Assembly (NCBI RefSeq): GCF_901709675.1 | Contig: NC_051095.1 | Location: 23,829,456-23,893,455 of the forward strand | Direction: 5' to 3' | DNA: 64,000 nt | Source of the DNA: Syngnathus acus | Lineage: Eukaryota > Chordata > Actinopteri > Syngnathiformes > Syngnathidae | Part shown: positions 48,401 through 60,400 of the stretch, in pieces | Layout of the letters: each line of letters begins with the position of its first letter | Position numbering within the stretch: position 1 is the stretch's first letter | Notes under the pieces: generated by a model | Database searches by the model: none | What the model was told of the DNA's origin: nothing | Seen by the model: only the letters and a program-made list of their open reading frames with translations | Program-made: the position numbers and the translations under genes

Positions 48401-51400
48401 ATCGGAAAGCAGTATGCTATTCTTTTTTTACACAGAATGTTCATTTGTATGCATTTTAATGTGTCCAGCTGTACAGTGTTGTCATAATGTCGTAATGCAC
48501 TTAATTTGTCTACCTGTACAGTGTTGTGTTAATATTAATGCACGTTAATTGTGGAGTGCTTAGATTTACAGGACACCAGTGTGGTACTTTGCAAAATCAA
48601 GTTGCTATTGATTTCAATATCAGAAAGCAGTGCACTGCCCTGGTGGACATAAAACATGTAATTAATGTTCATGTTATGAAGTCTAATTTTTATTGATGTA
48701 CAGCATTTATATTTGCAAGGATCGGAGGGAATGACACTATGCAGATGTACATGTACATCTTTGTACATCGTCCCAAGTTTTGGCATTAAATTAATGAACA
48801 ACTTGACACTTTTTTATGAATATTCTTTTTCTTTTTGAATCACCTATATTGCGATATATCGTTGGTAAAGATTTCTGACAATATATTGTGAACGACTTAG
48901 ATATGTATTGTGATATTGTTGAGATATTTCTAAACTCATTTATTAATTGATTTACTTTTATTCAGGTGAGATATTTGACCAAATATTTAACGCTTTTATT
49001 TACTTATTTTTTGCATGTCTTTGTCCTAAAATTAAATACTGAAGGGCAAAGAATTGTAAAACATTCTATCTTTAATTCATCCATTTGTTGGAAGTTACGA
49101 AAACCAAAAGTTAATATATTTGGTGTGTATTCTTAGAATTTATCTTCCGGTTGATCTGTAATCTTTTTTTTTTTATTTCAAATAGCCTAATAAAATTTGT
49201 AGGGGGGGGGTGGGGTTCCAGGATGGACCACATGCAGTTAATAATCTATAGTTGCTGCACACACACACACAGCATGAAAGCAATGTGAATTGCAAAACCG
49301 AGGTGTGCTGTATAAAGGTGTACTATCTCTAGCAGAGCAATACAGCATTGTACCGTTGCTAGGCCAGAGGAAAGCCATTCCTTACAAAAGGCACATGGCA
49401 GCCTGTCTGCGTGGAGTTCGTCCAACAGCACCTGGAGGGCCCACAGACCATGAGAAAATTCTCTGCTATGTTGAGACTTATACTGAACTCTGGACAAATG
49501 CAATTTGTCATGTTTGGAGGAGACCGGAACTGCGTGACACCTGGCCATTACTATCCTAACTATCAAGCATGGTGGTGGCAACATCATGCAGGGAGGATGT
49601 TTTTCAGCAGTAGGAACAGGGAGATTAGTCAGGATTTGTGAAAGATGCATCCTGGATGAAAATACATTTCTATGGTTTAGTTATGCGGTATGAGGCGTAG
49701 CTGTGTAGAGTAGCGCAAATAGTAGCCAAGGAGCGCTAATGCGAGCCGGCACAACCATGCTACCTTCCTCCATTTCAACAAGGACTCTGAGTTGCCCCTT
49801 GAGAGTCATTACAAAAAAAATTTTTTTTTTTTTTTTTTACTGTGGGTGTGCCAAAGCGAGCATGACTGCATTACCATGACAATCAGGGAGCTATGTTGCT
49901 TGTGTCTTGAACCTTACTATTGAAGGAAAAATACCCATTAAGACAGTAAAATGACAACTTGTATCTTCAATAGCAGACGCCACTTCATCACAAAGCTGGC
50001 AAATGACACTTGTCAAGCTGTGCCGCAGCAGTCCTATAATTAGCTTGCGGATCTGTGCATGTGGCACATGTAGCAGTTACATCACCAAACATGTTCCAAA
50101 ATCGGACCAGCTTGTTTAGAGTTGCATTTTAAAAAATATTTTCCCCAAAATATACACATTGGAATCTCTGATTACTAATTTTATTTATTTTGTGATTGCA
50201 TTCATTAACAGAGGTATTGTTTCCTATTGAAATGAAGTTGAAATGGAGTTTATCAATTTCAGAAGTTATACTTTTCCCACTTATATTACGGTGTACTTTA
50301 CTATCCGGTAAAAATAGGCTGGCTGATATTTGCCTTTTTACATACAGTACAGTATACTTTAGGAGCTGCATCACATGTGGTGGATATTTTGGTCTTGTGG
50401 TATCCATGGTAAATGTAAACAAGGCTGTGTAATCACGGAGTCAACGTGTGTAAAAATAGCAAGAAAGGGAAGGGGCTGTATGGGAAAATGATAAGACCAC
50501 AAAGCTTTGCTCATACCATGACGAGCGAGATCTTGTACCGTTGCCGAACACTGCACATAGCCAGACTTTCACTACCACCTACGTCAGGGGTCACCAATTC
50601 CAGTTCTTGGGGTCCGGTGTCCTGCATGTTTTATATCTTCCTGCTGCTGTTATATTTTACCAGTTCTTTATCTTTAATGCTCGCTATGCTAATACTAATT
50701 ACCAGGAGGCTGCCTTCTCAGTTTAACTAGTTAATGTATGGCAGAAAGATCGAGACACAGGTTGGAGCCTTCTCTGCAAGATTGCGTAAGAAGGTCGAAC
50801 CCCCACTTATACTCGTAGCCAGCCACCTGCAAGGGGCGACTGCCTAGCCTGCGTGATATTGTGTGAACTTGCATTCTTAACTGAAATCAACTAATATGTA
50901 TGTGCAAAGAGTGTCAGAGAAGAGAAGGCCAGTGGAAGCAAGAGAATGGTCACAGCTAGATAACGGTATAGCTCAAGCTACCTATCTAATCACGTGTGCC
51001 AAAGAGGGCTATTCTCCAAGTCGAAAATTGGTTCGTAAGTATATGCATAAAAATTGCGAGGCTCCGGTTTGTATCTCGAAAAGTTCGTATGTAGAGGTGT
51101 TTTTAACTAGAGGTACTACTGTACTAGCTAACAGATAATCCTTTCACTTCATGCTTAGAGGAAGATCTCATGTCTTAAAAGTATATCTTATAAGCCAAAT
51201 TGGTAAACCAGAATTGCTGTGACAGAGCACCATGTAAGTATTATTGGGCTACCGCTGCAACCGTAAATGGGCTTCCCACTTGTGCAGTGCTTTTCTACCT
51301 CCGGAATTTACAAAGAGGATTAGATCAGCTGATTCTGCCTGGATTGTTTTGTCTTTTTGACTTGAAGATGAAAACCAAACCTTTCTGACTGAAGAAAAGA

Positions 51401-54400
51401 CCAGACATAAGACTTATTGGAACCTGAGAAACAATGAAGAGCATTTTGCATAACAGAATGCATTATCTTTGATAATGAAGAAACCACCTGTGGTATACAA
51501 AAAATGTCTTGATTGATGTTTATGGTCTTCATGTATTTTATTTCTTTCTATTTTTTGAGGAGTTTTGTAAAAAATAATTTAGATTTCTCTTCACACATTG
51601 AAATCAATAAATGGGTGCTATGGTTATAATGTTGTATGCAAACATGACAAAAAATGTCATGGGACCACCCTTCAGCCAACTAATGTACTTTCCATCAGGA
51701 CACTTAGGTCCTGTATATTTTAAAATCTTAACATTTAGACTGCAAAGTTGACATGCCATTTATAACGTAGATCTCAATAATAAAATGAACTTGCATGTCT
51801 TACCTTGTTACAATGTCGGCCGATGCCCATGAGAAAGTTGTCTGGTTTGATATCTCTGTGGATGAAATTCTTTGTGTGTACATATTCAATTCTGCTGATC
51901 ATCTAAAACAAAAACAAGGGCAATGAGTCATGATTTTCAGTATTGTTGGTTACCATATTGTATTTATTCTGACACTTTTACTCACGAGTACAGCTGAGTA
52001 AACAAACATGCACTTATAACCAAGGGCAAAATCTGATCGTGGCCTGTCAGCATGTGTATACAGCTCATGTACTCTAATATGCCTTCCAAAAAAAATCATT
52101 TCTTCTGAAGACTTCACACACATACACAACCATGCACAAAATATAGGGATATTCAGACAATACTTGCCGTGGAATTTTCCGTTTGGCTTCTTGTTAGAGA
52201 ACAAGAAGTTGTGTAAAAAGTATTGAAACACTGAACCCCTTGAAATGTGTATTGAAATTTTTTAGGCCAAATTAAGTTGCCTTACAAAAGCACCTGAAAG
52301 CTGACTATCCCCAACTTCTGGTGAGTGGTGAATGAATTGTGCGAGCATTGCCTACCTGGTCTGCAAGCATAAGGACTGTTTTCATGGTGAAGCGTCGAGA
52401 GCAGAAGTTGAACAGGTCCTCAAGGCTGGGACCAAGCAAGTCCATGACTAGGACATTGTAGTCCTTCTCTTGCCCATACCATCTAAATGGGGGGAGGGGG
52501 GGGACATTGGGTTAAGTTTCTAGCATGTACAACGGCTGAATCTGCTTCATCAGCTCAACTTTTGCCTATTTTACCACACCGCTGCTCTTCTGATACTAAT
52601 GCCGACAACCTTCACAGTTTTCTCCCAACATGGGTATCATGAACACGGGTCCCAATTTTGTTGTATAGCTGTTGTACAATGACCGTAAAGGCATTCTATT
52701 CTATTCTCAACTTCAATTATGCATGTTCTTTGGCAACTGTGATTCCTTTAACCTTCTATACTGCCAAGAAACATAAGCAATCATTCCGAAAATATATGAG
52801 ATGGCTTTCTTGTCATACTGTACATTTGTACATTAGTGTGTCTCTTTTCATTACCTTCTACCGGCTGTCAACTCATTAAGCACATTACCGTTTAAACAAA
52901 ACAAAATTTCTTCTCTGTTGATATTTGGTTTAAAATCTTTAAAATCATTCATATGAGGCTCTGCCACAGGTGTATAACGCCACCTCTATTTATTTGCTGT
53001 TCCGAGGCATCTGCCCTGATCGAGCCACACTGCAAGGCGCTGAACTAGTGCACATCAATGCTGGCCACTCAGAAACTTCGCGTTGGCTGCCAGGGATTAA
53101 ATCAAGCACGCAACAGAGATAATGGTGACAAAGAAGGGCAATGTGTTCACTCGTGTTGTAACACTTTGGATTTTGCAAGAAATATTGTCTTGACAAGACA
53201 GTTGCAGGATACAACCTTTGCACTTTCATGCATTTACTGTGTTGTGTCCGGGCACCAAGACATGTCTTCTCACCCCGTGTTTTCATCTGATTGCTGCGGA
53301 TTGCTAGTGTACACCAGTTCGAATGAGTAAGCGTGTATAGCACTTGCAAAATGCATCTCGGCCAGTAATCTTTAACGACCGCTAACCTTAAGAGCATTCA
53401 GAAATTCACTGACGCCCGTACACTACTCAGAATGTGTGTTAGGAGTCAGAGAGGCCGCACCTCTCCCGATTCATTTTTAGAGCGTAGTCAGCACAGGCGT
53501 AGCTACTGTGTCCTCAGTTGGGGGAGGGAGTGGGTGTTGAGTGTGCGCACCGGCACTCCATTTTTGTTGCAATCTAAATTTTTGGAGCAAAAACTTGAGC
53601 AACGTACTGAATTTTTGAACGGCCAAGGTGTACCAGTGCAAGATCTGAGTATACTTTTCAACGTACCATTCGGTTCTTGGTCATGTGATGCTACGCATGT
53701 ACCAGAAAGAGCGTGGATCGACAACGGGGGACACATTTCCAACATGGTGCCCCCCTAAGGTTGATGGATTATTATTTTTAACTCTTGTTCTACAAATGTA
53801 ATAAGCATAAAACCAGGTTTTAGTGTTGCTTACAAATACAGTGTATTCTGTATTCAGTGTATGCTTTAAGAACAAACATTTGGTGTTTTTTGATTTTCAG
53901 TAGTAAATTATGTACCTACTTAATAGCAAAGAAGATGTCCGTTTTACAATAAAGTCCATTGATGTTAAATGTCTATGTACATTCAAATGTAAGGATAGGC
54001 GTGATAAAAAAAGTGATAAAATAACCTGAATATTAATAAAGTATATTAGCGGTGTCAAACTCAAGATACAGATACGGCCCACCACATCATTTTGTGGCCC
54101 GCGAAGACAAATTGTACATCAAATTCATGTGTCATTACTAGAATTGCAAATTGTCTTCACTTTTAATAATTTTTTTCTTTCTTTTTATATTTGACCAGTT
54201 TTTACTCGTCTGATTTGAAAACGAGTTATTTGTCAGTTTGTTTTGTAGCTTTTACTGTATATAGTATGAGATGCTCATACATTAATTTGGGTTGACAGTC
54301 ATAATGGCCCTCCGAAAGAAGCTATGTCTACAATGTGGCCTGCGAAAAAAAAAAACGAGTTTGACACCCCTGCAGTATATGAAGGCCCCTCTTCCCTGCT

Positions 54401-57400
54401 CTCTGTATCATCAACCAAAAGGAAAACACCATGCAAGGCATTTTATAGCTAATACAAAATACTGATACATTGATCTGACTGACATCATTAAAGGTTGAAT
54501 TTATAATTTAACATAATCTAACAGTCTTACTCTTATCTTAACCTGGCACTTTTTGCAGGCCCCATGCCAAAAAGAAAAATTAAACATACATAATGAGGCA
54601 CTTTTTGCCAGCCAGCCCCCATGCCAAAAAGGAAAATCAACAATACATAATGAGGCTACCAGGGCCGTGCACACACAAACGCACTCACCAACATCAGTTA
54701 CCTCAACAATAGCACCACTATTAGCTTTAACATTCACAGCTAGAGATTGTATGTGATTGTTTCTCTTTTTTTCCTCAGAAAAGGCAAATACTGTCAAATG
54801 AAAAAGGGGTAAGTCATGAGACATTTCAAATGTGAACACACTGCTCAAACAGATTTCACGCCGGTGCTGACAAGTGTTCTTTGTTTACGCTTTGAAAATC
54901 TGTTTTCTCAACCGTTTCTGCTGATAAAGGCTATGCAAAAAGGTACGTGTCATAATTATGTTTGAAGAACGTGTAGCGTATTACTGCTACGTAGGAGGAA
55001 AATGAACCTCTCATCTGTTATATTTATGACTAAATGTTATGGTAGGGCACGTGACAAGAGGCAGAACGTTCTTATTAAAAGATGTTTGCCAGTCCAACCT
55101 GTTGGTAGTAACAGGCAGGCATGCTAAACAAAATTAGCACTGCTGTTGCGGTAAATTATACAACTTCAAACAACATACAACAAGCAATCCAGGGTGTTGA
55201 AAATTAATCTTGTTGTATGATAACTAAAATGAAGACATGAGCAACAGCATGTGGGCGTTCTGGTGAATGCTCTCTTCAGACGCTAACTGACGGCACCGTT
55301 TATGGCTCTCAACCGTAGTAACACCTTAGCTTCTGGTGATCAATCACTTTTCTTTTGGGTAGGTGTCAAATTGTTGGTTTGTAATGATTTTTGGGAGACC
55401 AAAGAAACCTTTGCCGCCCTTTCCCCAGTCAAGCAGCAGAGAGACAAATATACTTACACTACAATTCGCAAGTTTGGGGTCACTTAAGAATGTCCGTATT
55501 TTTAAAATAAAATTGTTTTGTTTTCAACGAGGATAACATTAAACCAGTCAGGAATACACTCTACACATCGTTAATGTGGTAAATGACTATTCTCGCTGCA
55601 AACAGCTGTTTTTTAATGCAATATCTACATATGTAGGTGTAAAAAAAGGTCTATGGTCCCTTGTGATTGCTAATTGTGTTGGAAGGCTAATAGATTATTA
55701 AAATCCCTTGTGCAATTATGTTAGTTTTTATGGAAAACACTAAATTGTCTGGGTGACCCAAAACCTTTGAACGAAAGTGTATGCATAGATATAACCAGGT
55801 GGGACATCCTGCACGAGAAAACAATGCTTAAAAGCTATGAAAAGAAAACACGTGCCCCAAGTAGTATTTTGAAGCACTGAAAAAGTTTGAAATGTCAATT
55901 TCTGTATTGACTTTGTACACTTTTTGTTGAGTTTGCCATTGTTGTTCTTTACATCACACTTAGGGATTTGTCATTCGACAGGATCTCACTTTGGGAAAAC
56001 GACTACGGTATTTTTCACACCAATAGGCGCACTTAAAAGCGTTTAATTATCTCAAAAATCGAACAAGCACCTTTTAAAAAAAGTGCGCATCTTGTGTGGA
56101 CCGAATTCCAAAATCTGTAGATGTTATGTGGCTGCCTCCACAGGGATGTAATATGTAGATATAATATGTAAATCCAATGAGCCAATCAGAGGACATTACG
56201 CTTTACGTAAAATACATACACCAGGGCGGTAAACCAGAGGACTGTACGTAATACGTATAGTACGTACCTTCGGCACCATTAAGAAATATTATCGGTTTGT
56301 GCAAAGCAAACATCATTAGGACCCTCTAAAATGGCAGACAAAGAGATGCTTACGAGGCACAATTCAAGCTTTCGAGAAATCCATCATTCATTGCGAACTT
56401 GGCATGTTTAATGGCAAACTTGTCCAACTGTTTAATTTGGATTGAAGAGGAGGACTTTAATGGATTTGCGTATGAATATCGATTAATAATAATGTGAGTA
56501 CAGTAGACTACATGGTTGAATTTTAAAATTAAGTACAACCGAACTCACGTTCTTGCTCAAGTTGACCTCCTAATTTTGCTTGGGAAGTGGAGAACCTGTA
56601 TTGTACTCATTCTCAGCTGCTTCCAAACCTTTTGCAACATTTTAAAGCCATTGACCTACTTGTCCGATAGACTTCTTTGATAGTTGTCAGTTTTACTTCA
56701 GGAGGATGAGATTGTTCTTGATTAATATACGAAGTTACTCAAACTCTTATCAGCCATGACTAGTTCTGATGAATAGCCGTTTCTCATTTTAAAAAGGGTG
56801 CTGGCTGTGAAAACCTCCACAGGAAGAAGCAAAAAAATTTCTATATGAAGAAGCAAGTAGGGAAACAGTCAAGAAAGCCAAGGTGGAAAGACAAGCCATG
56901 AGAGGTTTAAAAGGTAAGCCAGGCAGTGATATGAGTGGAGGAGGGGCAGCAAGACCAGCAGGGTAGACAGGCTTAGGCTAGACTTTGCTGAAACAAGGAA
57001 GTTCGTGCTACCAACAAAACACCTGCTCGAATATTGCTTCAATGACAGACACACGTCATTAGCTAAACTAGCATTAGCATCTCGCTTTGTTGCACCTCAG
57101 TTGGCCGTAGGGTTCCAGAATGGGTGGCGATTGCTGTCTGGAATTGTATTTTTGACATCCAAGTTCGACTGCTGTAGTACTCAATCTCAATAATCAGTCT
57201 TATAATTCATGTATTTACGGTGTAGCAGAGCGCCGTGTGATGAGGTGGCACATCAGAATTCTTTAACATTACGTGGGTGACACACAGTGTTCCAATATGG
57301 AAGGAAACTTCGAAAACTGGTTAAATGGTTATGAACGGTAACGAACCCAAGTATTACTTGTAACACTTATTTTCCTTCTACACGTTTTAATTATACTTAA

Positions 57401-60400
57401 TGAAATTAATGAGTCAATTATTAATTTCATATGCATACTCAAGCAGGATTGACAAGAGGAATATGCTACCCCTTTGAACCCAAATGAAATGCCGTACAGA
57501 TTTGGCCTGTGGTTTCTTTGTAATTGGAATACAAGGCTGCATGTAAACCTGGGAAAACCGGTGATTACTTTTGCGATTAATCTGTATTGGACTTTGCAAA
57601 CAGTTGACTTTACTGGGGGAAAATTTCAAAATTTCCCTCAATTTTCTGACATGTTGGAGATAAAAAGTTAATGAATTGTAATTTGCTTGTGTATTTTTTG
57701 CACTCTATTTGAAGCCTTGTCCTGTTCTTGAGAAATAAATGGACAGAAAATTAACATTTGTTTAAATGTGATAAATGACTTATTTGGAAAATATAAACTC
57801 AGATTAATCAATTATTTAAGAAAAATTGGTGGGTGGAATTGTTACACTGAAGTCACATGACCATAGATGATTGATATTTGTAGCGTAAAACCCCTGATCA
57901 GAACATCCCTAATACATTCACGCGACGCCACGTGTCTACCGACATGTAGAAAACGCCTTTAAGTGCCTGGCACGCCTCCTTCTGCAGGTGTGCAAGGGAA
58001 AGATGACTTCAAGCTGAGCCGCGCTCACTGCCGCCCCTTCGCTCCTTGTTTAAAAGCATGACATGCAAAGTGTCATACAGAACTTTTATAGAATATTTTG
58101 TTCCCAATTTGTAGAACTTGACACGTTGGGAGCGGGCTACATGTACACGCATGCACAGACAAAGTAACGTTACTGGCTCATTAGCAAACAAATTAGCATA
58201 CTTGCTTCACAGTAATGGCGAAAATGTATTGTCATATTGCCGACATAAACATTGAAGTAAAGTCAACGGCAATTTTTTCTTGATAATTTTATGTTCTGTG
58301 CAGCACAACTACTCGAAACAGTGTTCTGAAAAATGTTTTGTTTGTGGAATATAAATTTAAGTGGCAAAACTCTTAAAATTGCAGAAGGCAGTCTCAGGTC
58401 ACACCCAAACACGGTTTACCAGTTTTATGAAGCTGAGCCGTGATTGGTTGTGACCTGAGACCTGGCAACTATGATGTCATTTTGTGTCGACAGCAAAATG
58501 GCCACCCCTTGAGATGGACAAAAAAAAAATTGGTTAATTTTGCTGTTTACCTCATATTCCACAAATGCAATATTAATACATTTTGGCATTGTGACAACAC
58601 TAATAGCATAACTGCCTTATACTGTATGCTAGCATTTAGCTAGCGGACGTTTGTTAATTGTCATGACTTTTGTATGGAACAACAGCTTGGAGTGACAAAT
58701 AAACAACTTCATTTGAGAACATTGTGCCTAATTTAGAAGTGCTTAATCTTGAATACAGCTTGATAACATGTTAAGTTCATTCGCCTCCTACACGGCAGTA
58801 ACACTCTACAACTGACTTTGAATTGATTAATCAATCCAATTAATTAATCCACGAGCTAAACGCTATCATACAGTAAAAGGCAGACATGCTCATCAAAATA
58901 AGCACTAATGTTTTGATAAATTATGACTCTTCAAACAACATCATGGGGCAGTGCAGGGTGTCGTATCCTTATTTTCTTGTATGACAATGAATACAGGAAA
59001 CAACCTCGCGTCTGCATTTTTGTGAAGCTGTCCTCAAACTGGAAACTGACAGCAGTATTTGTGGCTAGCAACCATAGCAACAGCTTAGCTTGTGGTTATC
59101 TGTGGTCATCGATTGCTTTTCTTTCGGGTGGACGTCAAATCTTTGGTTTGTAATGATTTTCTGTAATCTTAAAGAAGCCCCCATCCTGCTGACTATTAAC
59201 ACCGAATAATGACAAATGTACAAGGTGTGACCAATGGCAAATAACGCTATGTTTGCGAGGCTGTCCTTCCAATATGCCTGCCAGCAATGCATCGTGGGGA
59301 ATGCAGAAATAGGCTGAACCCGTCTATAATCGATGAACTTAAAGTTTCAATTAAAAGACAAGCCACACAAACTCTTATATGTGTTACATTTGTTCACATA
59401 CATATTTGTTCCATGAGTCTCTTGATTACATTTAAATGCATTGTACTTACTTGCTGACATTGGGCAGTGAAAAGTTCATTATCCAGTGTTGTCAATTTGG
59501 GAAAATTGCATTTGTGTATATTTATCAAGAATTTGGGTCTTACATCCATTAATATTTATCAAACATTTGGCTCCGGCTCACCTAGGTCAACAACAGAAAA
59601 TGGATGGCTATTGGAGTCTTAACAACTTTGAATGCCCTCAAGCCTGTGTGAATGTGACCGTTTGCGTCACTCTTGGGAACAATAAAATATGAAAACAAAG
59701 TATAATATAAGCTGTCATAATAAAATAATAAAATAATGATGCAATTAAAACGCTGAAACGATACGTTAAGGTTGTTTATTGTGTTCCGCCGCCATTTTCT
59801 AACCGAGGAGGGAGACATGTTGAGAGCGAGGACAACAAAAGAGGAGCGGCCATTTCCACACATAGCAGCCTTTCCTCGCCCCTAACAGCTGTTATGCTCG
59901 AGAAAACAACCCACTCTCCGGGCACACTTTAATGACACGACCACTATTCTGACAACGAGAAACAATCGAACCGTGATTGCGCAGGGAAATAAAATGACGG
60001 TCATTTCCTAGCGATGATTGTGAAATCATCTTAAAGGCGCATTTAAGTAATGCAGACAGGCAGGCCTTGTACCTAACATTATGATCATTAAACTACACGA
60101 CGTATGCTAAGCGACGACTGCTAAATAAAGTGTAGATTAACAAGGACGACACAAGGTGACAAGAAATTCCTTACCGTATGTGTGGAATCCCGACACCACC
60201 TTGTAGGATCTTGTACAGCTTACTTTCGTATAATAACTGTGGATGCCTGGCTTTCTGTGACTCCAATTTTACCGCTACCTCCTAAAAACGACACACGGAT
60301 TAGGTGGCAGTTACAGTTTGAATCTTACAATTAAAGTTAACTTTGAAGACAGATATTTCGCTACTGAAAAGTAATGCAAATGAGTTTGTTTGCGTGGCGA

